Made by a program: the position numbers and the translations under genes. A stretch of 64,000 bases of DNA from Paraburkholderia translucens. GTDB taxonomy: Bacteria; Pseudomonadota; Gammaproteobacteria; Burkholderiales; Burkholderiaceae. The notes beneath the pieces are model-generated. The model did no database searches. It worked only from the letters and a program-made list of their open reading frames with translations, and had not been told where the DNA came from. Positions 35,339 to 44,369 of the stretch are shown piece by piece (within the stretch, counting starts at the first letter, position 1; each line of letters starts with the position of its first letter). The stretch covers positions 1 to 64,000 of the forward strand of contig NZ_JAJITC010000006.1 in assembly GCF_020881035.1 (NCBI RefSeq), read 5' to 3'.

Positions 35339-36031
35339 ATGACCCGCTACATCGAAGCCCGCCCCTATCCCTGGCCTTACGACGGCAACCTGCGCCCCGA
35401 CAACACGGCGCTCGTCATCATCGACATGCAGACCGACTTCTGCGGCTACGGCGGTTATGTCGACAAGATGGGCTACGACCTCGCGCTCACCCGCGCACCG
35501 ATCGAGCCGATCAAGCGGGTCCTCGCGCCGATGCGCGAGCTCGGCTTCACGATCATCCACACGCGCGAAGGGCATCGCCCGGATCTGTCCGACCTGCCCG
35601 CGAACAAGCGCTGGCGCAGCCGCCAGGCGGGCACGAACGGCGTGGGTATTGGTGATGTTGGACCGTGTGGACGCATTCTCGTACGCGGCGAGCCGGGCTG
35701 GGAAATCATCGACGAACTCGCGCCGCTGCCCGGCGAGATCGTCATCGACAAGCCGGGCAAGGGGTCATTCTGCGCGACGGATCTCGAATTGATCCTGCGC
35801 ACGCGCGGCATTGCCAATCTCGTGCTCACGGGCATCACGACCGATGTCTGCGTTCACACCACGATGCGCGAGGCGAATGACCGTGGTTTCGAATGCACGT
35901 TATTGGCGGATTGCTGCGGCGCCACCGACAAGGGCAACCACGACGCCGCCCTCAACATGGTCCTGATGCAAGGCGGCGTGTTCGGCACCGTATCGGATTC
36001 GGCGGCGCTCGTCGCCGCGCTGGAGCAATGA
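35339..36031 (+). CDS. biuH: Biuret amidohydrolase (isochorismatase-like cysteine hydrolase)
   Basis: A 230-residue cysteine hydrolase. The Asp-Lys-Cys triad is visible: Asp in [20 protein letters not shown], Lys in [15 protein letters not shown], and Cys in [20 protein letters not shown]. The N-terminal [18 protein letters not shown] and [19 protein letters not shown] segments closely follow what I recall of Rhizobium BiuH; the related RutB (ureidoacrylate hydrolase) is the main alternative. It converts biuret to urea-1-carboxylate and ammonia, the substrate of the AtzF encoded at the head of this operon. GGAGA precedes the ATG, and the stop overlaps the ATPase start (ATGA). Confidence 0.88.
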   Translation: MTRYIEARPYPWPYDGNLRPDNTALVIIDMQTDFCGYGGYVDKMGYDLALTRAPIEPIKRVLAPMRELGFTIIHTREGHRPDLSDLPANKRWRSRQAGTNGVGIGDVGPCGRILVRGEPGWEIIDELAPLPGEIVIDKPGKGSFCATDLELILRTRGIANLVLTGITTDVCVHTTMREANDRGFECTLLADCCGATDKGNHDAALNMVLMQGGVFGTVSDSAALVAALEQ

Positions 36032-37647
36032 CCATGGCTACCGCGATGCGTGCGCTCGGTGTCGAGGTGATCGGCGCGAGCAAATCATTCGGTGCGTTCC
36101 GCGCACTCGACGACGTCACGCTCAAGGTGGCGCCAGGAACGGTCCACGCCCTGCTCGGAGAAAACGGCGCGGGCAAGAGCACGCTCGTGAAGGGTCTGGT
36201 TGGCTACGGCGTGCTCGATCACGGCGCGATTCGGGCCGACGGGCGCGAGGTGCACATTGCGTCCCCGCGCGATGCCCAGGCGCTCGGCATCGGCATGGTC
36301 TACCAGCATTTCACGCTCGCGGCGGGGCTTAGCGTCGAGGAGAACCTGCTCCTCGCGCGCGGCAAGCTGCCATGGAAGATCGACTGGCCGGCAGAGCACG
36401 CCGCGCTCGACGCATTCATGCGCCGCATGCCGTTTCGCCTCGAACTCGACGCGCCGGTGTCATCTCTCGCGGCAGGGGAAAAACAGAAACTCGAAATCCT
36501 CAAGCAACTGTATCTGGAACAACGCTTCCTGATCCTCGACGAGCCGACGTCCGTGCTCACCCCTCAGGAGGCCGACGAAGTGCTCGGCTTGATGCGTGCG
36601 CTGGCCTCGCGCGGAGACCTCACGATCTTGATGATCACGCACAAGTTCCGCGAGGTGATGGCCTACGCCGACAGCGTGACCGTGCTGCGCAAGGGGCGAT
36701 TCGTCGGCACCTGTGCCGTTGCCGATACCGACCGTGACCGTCTGGCCGCGTGGATGATGGGCAGCGACGCGAGCGTCGAAGCGCGTGTGGGCGCCGCCGA
36801 AGACGCCGGCGAGATACGGCTTGCGCGCCGGCCGTGCTCGCCGGATGCTCCGGTACGGCTCGCGCTGTCGAAGCTCGCGGTCGTTGACGACCGCGGCCAC
36901 CCGGCCGTGCGTGACGCAACGCTGGCTGTGCGCGCAGGAGAGATACTCGGGCTCGCGGGCATCTCGGGCAACGGCCAGAAGGAACTGATCGAAGCACTGG
37001 TGGGCCAGCGCAAGATTCGGTCGGGCGGGATGAGCGTGGAAGGCGCACCGTACGCAGCGACACGTGAAGAGATGACCCGCATGCGGGTGTTCGCACTACC
37101 CGAAGAGCCGCTGCGCAACGCGTGCGTTGCGGGCATGAGCGTGGCCGAGAACATGGCGTCGCGGGATTTCGACCGCGCGCCGTTGCGGCGCGGCGGATGG
37201 TGGCTCGACCGTCGCGCCATGCGCTCGCGCGCCGAGCGCTTGATCGCAGAGTTCAACGTGCGTCCGCCGCTGCCCGAGCGCGCCATCGGCACGCTTTCTG
37301 GCGGCAACGTGCAGCGCGCCGTACTGGCGCGCGAGCTTGGGCAGGAAGTCAACGTCCTGATCGTCGCGAATCCCGTGTTCGGACTCGACTTTGCCTCCGT
37401 TGCGGACATTCATGCCCGCATTCTTGCTGCACGGGATGCCGGTGCGGCTGTCCTGCTCGTCAGTGAAGACCTCGACGAGCTGATGGAGCTCGCCGACCGG
37501 ATCGTCGTGATGGCCGAAGGTCGTCTCGTCTACGAGACCGCTGCAGGCGAGGCCGACCGCGTGGTGCTTGGGCGTCACATGGCGGGTCATGGCGATGATG
37601 GCAGCCCGCAGACGGCCGAGCCGGCAGTGCTGCACGCGAGCGCCTGA
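36028..37647 (+). CDS. ABC transporter ATP-binding protein with two ATPase domains (BMP-family system)
   Basis: A 539-residue RbsA-like double ATPase. Domain 1 (about 10-245) has Walker [10 protein letters not shown], the signature [20 protein letters not shown] and Walker [12 protein letters not shown]. Domain 2 (about 270-525) has [16 protein letters not shown] in place of a Walker A Lys, and the signature [17 protein letters not shown]; Walker B reads [12 protein letters not shown]. The degenerate second site is normal for this subfamily. The start at 36028 overlaps the biuH stop as ATGA. It energises the two permeases encoded upstream. Confidence 0.93.
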   Translation: MTMATAMRALGVEVIGASKSFGAFRALDDVTLKVAPGTVHALLGENGAGKSTLVKGLVGYGVLDHGAIRADGREVHIASPRDAQALGIGMVYQHFTLAAGLSVEENLLLARGKLPWKIDWPAEHAALDAFMRRMPFRLELDAPVSSLAAGEKQKLEILKQLYLEQRFLILDEPTSVLTPQEADEVLGLMRALASRGDLTILMITHKFREVMAYADSVTVLRKGRFVGTCAVADTDRDRLAAWMMGSDASVEARVGAAEDAGEIRLARRPCSPDAPVRLALSKLAVVDDRGHPAVRDATLAVRAGEILGLAGISGNGQKELIEALVGQRKIRSGGMSVEGAPYAATREEMTRMRVFALPEEPLRNACVAGMSVAENMASRDFDRAPLRRGGWWLDRRAMRSRAERLIAEFNVRPPLPERAIGTLSGGNVQRAVLARELGQEVNVLIVANPVFGLDFASVADIHARILAARDAGAAVLLVSEDLDELMELADRIVVMAEGRLVYETAAGEADRVVLGRHMAGHGDDGSPQTAEPAVLHASA

Positions 37648-37686
37648 GCGACGCCTGAACGACGATACAAAGGGGAAACGAAAGCG

Positions 37687-38349
37687 ATGACAACCGTCGC
37701 GCGGGCGAAGCCCGCTCCGTTCACTTTCGATGCGCGCCATACGGCGCTGATCGTCATCGACATGCAACGCGACTTCATCGAGCCCGGCGGCTTTGGCGAA
37801 GCGCTGGGCAACGACGTCTCGCTGCTTTCCGGCATCGTGCCGACCGTCGCGCGGCTGATCGCGCACGCGCGCTCGGCGGGCTGGCAGCTCGTGCATACGC
37901 GCGAATCGCACGCTCCCGATCTTAGCGATTGCCCGCCAGCCAAACGGCTGCGTGGCAAGCCGAATGCGCGCATTGGCGACGCAGGCCCGATGGGCCGGAT
38001 CCTGATTCGCGGCGAGCCCGGCAACGCCATTGTCGATACGCTGCAGCCGCTCGGCGGCGAACTCGTCGTCGACAAGCCCGGCAAAGGCGCTTTCTATGCG
38101 ACCCGGCTCGGCGAGGAGCTGTCGATGCGAGGCATCACCCATCTCGTGTTCGCGGGCGTGACGACCGAGGTCTGCGTACAGACCTCCATGCGCGAAGCAA
38201 ACGATCGAGGCTACGAGTGCCTGCTGATCGAGGATGCAACCGCGAGCTACATTCCCGCGTTTCGCGACGCCACGATTGCGATGATTCATTCGCAGGGCGG
38301 CATCGTCGGCTGGACCGCCCCGCTCGACGCCCTGCTGGAGGCAGTCTGA
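37687..38349 (+). CDS. Second isochorismatase-like cysteine hydrolase
   Basis: A 220-residue paralogue of the upstream biuret hydrolase, with its own intact triad: Asp in [20 protein letters not shown], Lys in [15 protein letters not shown], Cys in [20 protein letters not shown]. It lacks the N-terminal PYPWPY segment and replaces ANKRWRS with AKRLRGK, so the substrate pocket differs. GGGGAAACG precedes the ATG and the stop overlaps the AtzH-like start (TGATG). I infer a related linear amide of the same pathway (for example a carboxylated biuret, ureidoacrylate or N-carbamoyl compound). Exact substrate unknown. Confidence 0.85.
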   Translation: MTTVARAKPAPFTFDARHTALIVIDMQRDFIEPGGFGEALGNDVSLLSGIVPTVARLIAHARSAGWQLVHTRESHAPDLSDCPPAKRLRGKPNARIGDAGPMGRILIRGEPGNAIVDTLQPLGGELVVDKPGKGAFYATRLGEELSMRGITHLVFAGVTTEVCVQTSMREANDRGYECLLIEDATASYIPAFRDATIAMIHSQGGIVGWTAPLDALLEAV

Positions 38350-38753
38350 TGGCGCTGGAACTGAACCGGCCCGAAGTCGTTGCGCAGGTGGAAGCGGCTT
38401 TCGAGGCATACGAGTGGGCGCTTATCGACAACGACGTCGATACGATGAACGCACTCTTCTGGGATGCGCCCGAGACCGTCCGCTATGGCATTGCCGAGAT
38501 CCAGCATGGTGGCGAGGCGATCCGCCGCTGGCGGCAGACCTGCGCACCGGTACCGCGCTCGCGGCGGTTGCATCGGACCGTGGTGACGACGTTCGGCGCC
38601 GACTACGCTACGGTGAGCACCGAGTTCACGAGCGACGCAACACCGCTCAGGGGCCGCCAGATGCAGACCTGGGCGCGCCTGCGCGAACCCGACGACGCTT
38701 TTGGCGGCTGGGCGATCGTCGCTGCCCACGTCAGCCTCATCGAGCCCGTCTGA
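38349..38753 (+). CDS. AtzH/HpxZ-family protein (NTF2-like, DUF3225)
   Basis: A 134-residue NTF2-fold protein with VAQVEAAFEAYEWALIDNDV, MNALFWDAPETVRYGIAEIQ, HGGEAIRRWR and ATVSTEFTSDATPLRGRQMQ. This is the family of HpxZ (oxalurate catabolism) and AtzH. AtzH has been described as the 1,3-dicarboxyurea decarboxylase that yields allophanate in the cyanuric acid pathway. Translational coupling to the second cysteine hydrolase and the presence of AtzF in the same operon favour an AtzH-like role. AtzH-type genes usually sit with AtzG/AtzE, which are not in this window. Confidence 0.82.
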   Translation: MALELNRPEVVAQVEAAFEAYEWALIDNDVDTMNALFWDAPETVRYGIAEIQHGGEAIRRWRQTCAPVPRSRRLHRTVVTTFGADYATVSTEFTSDATPLRGRQMQTWARLREPDDAFGGWAIVAAHVSLIEPV

Positions 38754-38797
38754 GGGCGGATAATAAGGAACCGGTCCTTGTCGCCCCACATGTGGCG

Positions 38798-39574
38798 ATG
38801 CGCCGCGAAACTCTCGACGTTTTCTACAGCCAACTCATGGACGACTTGCCCGAAGTGGCCGCCGAAGCCTCAGCAGCATCCGGCACCAAGGTGGCCTATA
38901 GCGCGAACCCGCTTGCAGAACAGGTGTATCAGCTCATCAAGCAGGACATCTTCAGCTTTCGCCTGTTTCCCGGCGACCGCTTTTCCGAAAACGACATTGC
39001 CCAGCACTACGGCGTATCTCGCACACCGATGCGCGACGCGCTGTTCCGACTGCTGCGCGAGGGCTATCTCGAGGTCGGATTCCGGCGTGGCTGGAAAGTT
39101 TGCGAGATCGACTTCAACCGGCTCGACCAGATCTATGACCTGCGCATCGTGCTCGAGCTGGCGGCGATCGAGCGGCTCTCCGGCGCTCCCCAGGACGTCA
39201 TGGACAAGCTGCGGGCCATATGGTGCGTCGATGAGGGCGAGCGCGAAAGCGATCCGGTAACGATGTTCATGCTCGACGAGGGCTTTCATCGCGGTCTCGT
39301 GAGCGCCGCGGGCAACAATGAAATGCTTCGCGTGCATAACGAGGTGACCGAGCGCATCCGTATCGTGCGGCGGCTCGATTTTCTCAAGGCGCATCGCACG
39401 AGCGCGACCTACGACGAGCATTCGAAGATCCTCAACCTCATCGATCGCGGCAAGTCTGGCGAAGCAGGCATCCTGTTGCGCGCCCACATCACGCAAAGCA
39501 AGCTGGAAGTGCGCAAGATCACACTGTCGATGCTCGCAACCGCGCGCAATGAGAAGCTGCCGTTCGTCAGTTAG
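38798..39574 (+). CDS. GntR-family transcriptional regulator (FCD type)
   Basis: A protein of about 258 residues. The winged-helix domain is LAEQVYQLIKQDIFSFRLFP then GDRFSENDIAQHYGVSRTPM and RDALFRLLREGYLEV. The C-terminal FCD helical domain begins near DQIYDLRIVLELAAIE and keeps metal-ligand-like Asp/His positions (MFMLDEGFHRGLVSAAGNNE, TYDEHSKILNLI). I use the ATG at 38798; an in-frame GTG two codons earlier is possible. It follows the biuret operon by 44 bases in the same direction and probably senses the pathway substrate or allophanate. Confidence 0.9.
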   Translation: MRRETLDVFYSQLMDDLPEVAAEASAASGTKVAYSANPLAEQVYQLIKQDIFSFRLFPGDRFSENDIAQHYGVSRTPMRDALFRLLREGYLEVGFRRGWKVCEIDFNRLDQIYDLRIVLELAAIERLSGAPQDVMDKLRAIWCVDEGERESDPVTMFMLDEGFHRGLVSAAGNNEMLRVHNEVTERIRIVRRLDFLKAHRTSATYDEHSKILNLIDRGKSGEAGILLRAHITQSKLEVRKITLSMLATARNEKLPFVS

Positions 39575-39684
39575 GCCCGTTGGGCTGTGCGGCGCAAACT
39601 CGGCAAGTCTCTGCGCCCCACAGTGCCCCGCGAGCTGAAAACTTCTTTCCTTGCACTCAGCCAGCGGCGTCGATCCCCATCCTG

Positions 39685-40575
39685 TCACATCTGCCGGAAC
39701 AGATGCGCATACTGTTTGCTCACCCCAAGTGTGCCGCCGTGGCCGCGCAGTCTGAGCGTCATCTTCCCCAGTGCGCTCACCGACGCGCTCTCCACCTGAT
39801 CGACGTTCACCACCGTACTCCGATGCACCTGCCAGAAGCGCGCCGGGTCCAGTTGGCCGCACAACTCCTTGAGGCTCGTGCGAATCAACAGCTCACCGGT
39901 ACGCGTCGTGACGACCACATATTTGTCGGCAGCTTCCAAAAACAACACGTCCTCCACGGGCACCATCCGGATGTCGTTCCCACTGGAGGCGCGCAGATAG
40001 CGTAGCGGCGCACTACGTTCGGTGTCGCGCGTGCGGTTCTCGAGTTGCACGGCGCGCGTGATCTGCTCCAGCTGGCCGATCAGACGCTGCAGATCCGCCT
40101 GCACGTGCGCGCCGGGCACCGCCTCCGCTGGCGGCCGCGAAAGTCGGCCCCGTAAGCGGTCGACCGCGCGCGCGAGCCGCGCGGGATCGACGGGCTTCAG
40201 GAGATAATCGATCGCCGCCGCATCAAACGCCTCCAGCGCGTACTCGCCGTAAGCGGTGACGAACACGATCTGCGGCGGGGCGGCGAGATTCGCACATGCG
40301 CGAGCAACGTCGAGACCCGTGGCACCCGGCATCGAGATATCGAGAAATGCGACGTCGGGTTGCAACGCGGCGATTTGCTCGATGGCGTCGTGCCCGTTGT
40401 CGACAATCGCGGCGATGCGCAGCTCCGGCCATGCCGCCACCAGCTCACGCCGCAGTGCGGCCGCGATCAGCGGTTCGTCCTCGGCAATCAAAGCGACCGG
40501 GATGCGAGTCAGCTCCGGCGCGCGGGGTGCGCCATCCTGATGCTGTGACGCATCACGGGGCAAGTGAGGCTTCAT
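39685..40575 (-). CDS. LytTR-type two-component response regulator
   Basis: A 296-residue regulator. The receiver domain (about 25-145) has the acidic pair AEDEP, the phospho-acceptor Asp in DVAFLDISMPGATGLDVARA and the Lys in DYLLKPVDPARLARAV. The C-terminal LytTR DNA-binding domain (about 195-290) has RMVPVEDVLFLEAADKYVVV, LIRTSLKELCGQLDPARFWQ and VHRSTVVNVDQV. The ATG overlaps the restored stop of the LytS-type kinase gene (ATGA). The pair forms a membrane-sensing two-component system convergent with the biuret-operon regulator. Confidence 0.93.
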   Translation of the reverse strand: MKPHLPRDASQHQDGAPRAPELTRIPVALIAEDEPLIAAALRRELVAAWPELRIAAIVDNGHDAIEQIAALQPDVAFLDISMPGATGLDVARACANLAAPPQIVFVTAYGEYALEAFDAAAIDYLLKPVDPARLARAVDRLRGRLSRPPAEAVPGAHVQADLQRLIGQLEQITRAVQLENRTRDTERSAPLRYLRASSGNDIRMVPVEDVLFLEAADKYVVVTTRTGELLIRTSLKELCGQLDPARFWQVHRSTVVNVDQVESASVSALGKMTLRLRGHGGTLGVSKQYAHLFRQM

Positions 40576-41706
40576 GAGGTGCCCGTCAGTCGATTCAGGT
40601 GATCAGCGTCAGACACTGGAAGCAGCACGCTCGCAACGATACCGTGCGGAACGTTTTCGATGAGGGTCAGCGAAGCACGCTCTCCATAAAGCGCGGCAAG
40701 CCGGTTGCGCACGTTTGCCAGGCCGATGCCGGTGCCTTGCGTTGCAGGCGTCGCACCGAATCCGGCCCCCCGTGTCGGTCACCGTCAGTTCCACCTGGTC
40801 AGAGGCACGCCTCGCTCTAACCTCGATTCGCCCGCCCGCGAGCGTCCCTTGAATGCCATGCTTCAGCGCGTTTTCGACCAGCGGTTGCAACAGCATGGGC
40901 GGCGCCGCAAGCCTCGCGCAATCGCGAGGAAGATCAACCGAATACTGGAGCCTCGGGCCGAGGCGCATCGCATGCACGGCTAGCATCGACTCGAGCACCG
41001 CGAACTGAACGGCCAAGGTCTCGCATTCCACCCTCGACGCTTCCAGCGTTGCTCGCAAAAACCGGTTGAGACTGCCGAGCAGTTCACGCGCGCGGGGCGG
41101 ATCGGACGCGATCAGGCTATCCAGTGTCGCGAGCGTGTTGAAGAGAAAATGCGGCTCGATCTGCGCCTGCAACGCCTGCAAACGGGCGAACAGCGCCGCT
41201 TTTTCGGCGACTTCCTTCTGCCACGCCGTGCGCGCGACTTCCTCGCTGAGGCAGGCGATCCTCGCGCGCGACCAACCATACCAGGTGACCAGCAATGTCG
41301 CGACCAACGCGATCCAGCCGGTGATGGCAAGCTGCTTGGGGGAAAACGCCTTGCCCATGTCAATGCCGAGCAGCAGGCTCGCGACGCCCCGCCCGATCGC
41401 GGCCCCGGCGATGATGGCAAGCACCGTTGCCACGGCCAGTCTCGACGCAGTCAGTGCGTTCCTCTGATGAAGGTAAAACCGGGCCGCCTGGTGCAGCAGC
41501 ATGATTGACAGCCCGATCGCCTGGCTGAACACGAGGTTTTCTGCGAGGCTTCTGCCCATGCCGACTGCGGTCAGGGCGACGGCAATCAATGTGTTCCCAA
41601 TGACGACGAGCGCCGCCTCCCGGGCGAACCCGGCCAGCAGCTGTTTCACCGGCATGCTCAGCCGTGCAGATGCTTCGGGAAACTTGATGCGGGTACCGGG
41701 AATCAT
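40572..41706 (-). CDS. LytS-type sensor histidine kinase, frameshifted near the C-terminus
   Basis: ATG at 41706 overlaps the upstream DUF2306 stop (ATGA). The protein has four membrane helices (about 15-150) and a His_kinase domain with the phospho-acceptor His in QAQIEPHFLFNTLATLDSLI, then LLQPLVENALKHGIQGTLAG and the G box LTVTDTG. At a run of six C (40766-40771, G on the coding strand) the frame shifts. As written it would end in unrelated residues at 40609; removing one G restores GFGATPATQGTGIGLANVRN, RLAALYGERASLTLIENVPH, and a stop at 40572 that overlaps the LytTR start. The restored coupling shows this is the ancestral frame. Sequencing error, a recent mutation or slippage are all possible. 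Confidence 0.85.
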
Positions 41707-42080
41707 GCGAGCCAACCCGTCACGATCAGGTTCAAGATGCGATGCGGCGTGGCCACAGCGGCGATGCCCGCTACGATCAGCCCGATGAACGAGCCGCGCA
41801 TGGCAAGCCGGTGAGCGCGCACGTTGCCTTGCCGGATCGCCCAAATGCCTCGTCCGACGCTTACAAACGTCAGCAACGAGAGCGCGTGCACCCAGGAAAA
41901 ATGCCCTGGATCCAGCTCCCGGATGTCGAATGAACTGAGCGCCGTCGCCAACATCGTTACGGCCCACAGACGGCCGAGCCATTTATGGCGTGCGGACCCT
42001 TTTTCCGACCCGAGCGCCACTGTGCCGAGTATGACAGAAAGGGTTGCGGCGGCGATATGAACCGCAATGATCGCTGACAT
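41703..42080 (-). CDS. DUF2306 small membrane protein
   Basis: A 125-residue protein with four hydrophobic segments, matching DUF2306 proteins: MSAIIAVHIAAATLSVILGT, SARHKWLGRLWAVTMLATAL, SFDIRELDPGHFSWVHALSL and RAHRLAMRGSFIGLIVAGIA. A GTG three codons upstream (42089) is an alternative start. Its stop overlaps the kinase start, so it may act as a partner of the LytS-type kinase. Function of the family is unknown. Confidence 0.85.
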   Translation of the reverse strand: MSAIIAVHIAAATLSVILGTVALGSEKGSARHKWLGRLWAVTMLATALSSFDIRELDPGHFSWVHALSLLTFVSVGRGIWAIRQGNVRAHRLAMRGSFIGLIVAGIAAVATPHRILNLIVTGWLA

Positions 42081-42361
42081 GCTGGCCACCGTTGCAGGGA
42101 AGAGCGGAACTCGATGTCTGCAGTCTGGGCCGTGGCTGGATCGGTTTCGAGATGAAAGCGACGAACCGTGCGAATCCTGTCGCCAGTGATGTTTCCCGTG
42201 GCGCGAGAGGATGGGCGGACAGCATGCTCACGCGCGCGGATCGTTCTGGAACGTGATGCGCATGCCCCGACGAGCAATGGACCTTAAAAAAATTCATGCG
42301 CTTGCTGAATCGACGGAAGTACTCTATGGATCAGGCCCCTCCTCGTTCCGAGGCTTGATAG

Positions 42362-44323
42362 ATGCACGCCAATGAAACTGCATCAATGCATGCGGGTATG
42401 CCCGTGTTGCAGACGACCGGTGACCGGTATTCTTTCGGCAACGCGGCGATCGTCTTGAACTGGACCGTCAGGCACCAGCGTCTTGCCGATTTCGCCCTGA
42501 CCGACCGCGTACATACGCGTACGCTGCGGGTCATCGCGCCGTTTGCGTTATCGTCGGCCGACGGTCGCACTCTGGGCATTGCCGATCTGAGGCTGCTTGC
42601 GCCGCTGCGCGAAGAAATGCTGACGGCCAATCCAAAAGCGTCGCGACTGGCCGACCGGATCGCGGGCAGACGCGTGCGCGCCATGCTCGGTGACGAAGCG
42701 GGTCGCCTGCAAGTGGAGTGGAGCGTGGAGCAACGCGAAAGCTCGCAGTACTTGCGCTTGCAGGTGGCGATCACCGCGATCAGCATGGATGAGCACATTG
42801 CCACTATTTCGCTGTTGGAGACCCAGGTGTCCGGCGCGCAAACCACCGGCGAGCTCAAGGGAACACCCGCGGTCGCGGGCAACGTCTACCTCGGATTCGA
42901 GCATCCGTTGTCGGAAAGCCAGGTGCGCGGCGACACGGTCAGGTTGATCCTGCCGAGGGCCTTGCCGCTGGAAAAGAGCAAGACCTGCGTCTATTCCGCG
43001 GTGGCTGGTGTGGCTCGCGACGGCCAGCTACGCCGCGATTTCGCGGCCTATCTCGAACGCGAACGAGCCCGTCCGTACCGCCCGTTCCTGCACTACAACG
43101 GCTGGTATGACATCGGCTACCTCACGCCGTACACGCAGCAGCAAGCGCTCGAACGGATCGAGGACATCGGCCGCGAGTTGCACGACAAGCGCGGCGTACA
43201 GCTCGACTCCTTCCTGTTCGATGACGGCTGGGATGACTACAGCGGCAGTTGGCGTTTCAACAAGGGTTTTCCGCATGGATTCGTGCCGCTGCGCGACGCC
43301 GCCGCCCGTTATGGGGCGTCGCCCGGCGTGTGGCTGTCGCCGTGGGGCGGCTACGGCTCGACGCGGCAGGAACGCGTGACGCGAGGCCGCACCGCGGGAT
43401 ACGAGATCATCGACGGTTGCTTCGCGCTGTCCGGGCCGAAATACTACCGACGCTTCCATGAGGCCGTGATGGAACTGCTCGTACAACACGGCATCAATCA
43501 GTTCAAATTCGATGGCATCGGCAATGCCGACAAGGTGGCCCCGGGCAGCCGCTTCAACAGCGACTGGGACGCGGCGATTCGGTTGATCGAGGACATCCGC
43601 GAGGTCAGGCCCGAAACCTTCGTCAATCTCACCGTCGGCAGTTATCCATCGCCGTTCTGGCTACGCTACGTTGATTCGATCTGGCGCGGCGGCAAGGATG
43701 ACGACCTGGCCGGAGTAGGCAGCAACCGCGAACGCTGGATCACCTATCGTGACGCACAGACTTACCGCAATGTCGTAGTCACGAGTCCGCTGTTTCCGCT
43801 CAACTCGCTGATGCTCCACGGCATTATCTACGCGCAGTTCAACGACCGGTTGAACACCGCTCAAGGCCAGGACTTCGCCAATGAAGTGCATTCGTACTTC
43901 GGCAGCGGCACGCAACTACAAGAGCTGTACATCACGCCGTCGCTGCTCGGCGACGGCGATTGGGACGTTCTTGCCGAATCTGCCAGATGGGCCCGGGCAA
44001 ACGCCGAGGTGCTGCGCGACAGCCACTGGATTGGCGGTGCGCCGGATCGACTCGAGGTGTACGGCTGGGCCGCATGGTCGCCGGTAAAGGCGATCATCAC
44101 GCTGCGCAATCCCGACAGCCGGGCGAAACGCTTCGCGCTCGATTTGCGGCGGCAACTGGAATTGCCCGCCGGCGCGGCGGGACGGTTCCAGACGCGCAGC
44201 GTATGGCACGACCATGCATTGCATGTTCCGCCGGTACTGGACGCGAACCAGCCGCAGACTATCTCCCTCGCGCCTTTCGAAGTGCTCACTTTGGAGCTGG
44301 TTTCCGCCGGTGGCGAGAGTTGA
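42362..44323 (+). CDS. GH36-like (clan GH-D) alpha-galactosidase-type glycoside hydrolase
   Basis: A 653-residue protein without a signal peptide, so probably cytoplasmic. The N-terminal beta-sandwich (about 1-220) precedes a (beta/alpha)8 domain with FLHYNGWYDIGYLTPYTQQQ, LDSFLFDDGWDDYSGSW and the probable nucleophile Asp in INQFKFDGIGNADK. The probable acid/base Asp is near YVDSIWRGGKDDDLAG. A C-terminal beta domain follows from about residue 555. GAGG lies 10 bases before the ATG. It is convergent with a GH35 beta-galactosidase, separated by 46 bases. Related proteins are sometimes mis-annotated as enterotoxin. The precise substrate is unknown. Confidence 0.75.
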   Translation: MHANETASMHAGMPVLQTTGDRYSFGNAAIVLNWTVRHQRLADFALTDRVHTRTLRVIAPFALSSADGRTLGIADLRLLAPLREEMLTANPKASRLADRIAGRRVRAMLGDEAGRLQVEWSVEQRESSQYLRLQVAITAISMDEHIATISLLETQVSGAQTTGELKGTPAVAGNVYLGFEHPLSESQVRGDTVRLILPRALPLEKSKTCVYSAVAGVARDGQLRRDFAAYLERERARPYRPFLHYNGWYDIGYLTPYTQQQALERIEDIGRELHDKRGVQLDSFLFDDGWDDYSGSWRFNKGFPHGFVPLRDAAARYGASPGVWLSPWGGYGSTRQERVTRGRTAGYEIIDGCFALSGPKYYRRFHEAVMELLVQHGINQFKFDGIGNADKVAPGSRFNSDWDAAIRLIEDIREVRPETFVNLTVGSYPSPFWLRYVDSIWRGGKDDDLAGVGSNRERWITYRDAQTYRNVVVTSPLFPLNSLMLHGIIYAQFNDRLNTAQGQDFANEVHSYFGSGTQLQELYITPSLLGDGDWDVLAESARWARANAEVLRDSHWIGGAPDRLEVYGWAAWSPVKAIITLRNPDSRAKRFALDLRRQLELPAGAAGRFQTRSVWHDHALHVPPVLDANQPQTISLAPFEVLTLELVSAGGES

Positions 44324-44369
44324 TCGAAGTTGCCGTGGATTTCCTTCGTGTTGGCTTCCGGTGCCCTCT

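Noticed and set aside
40609..41982. 457-residue reading of the kinase as literally encoded
   Set aside because: The first 92 residues lie in the DUF2306 gene and the last 50 are out of frame relative to the kinase family.
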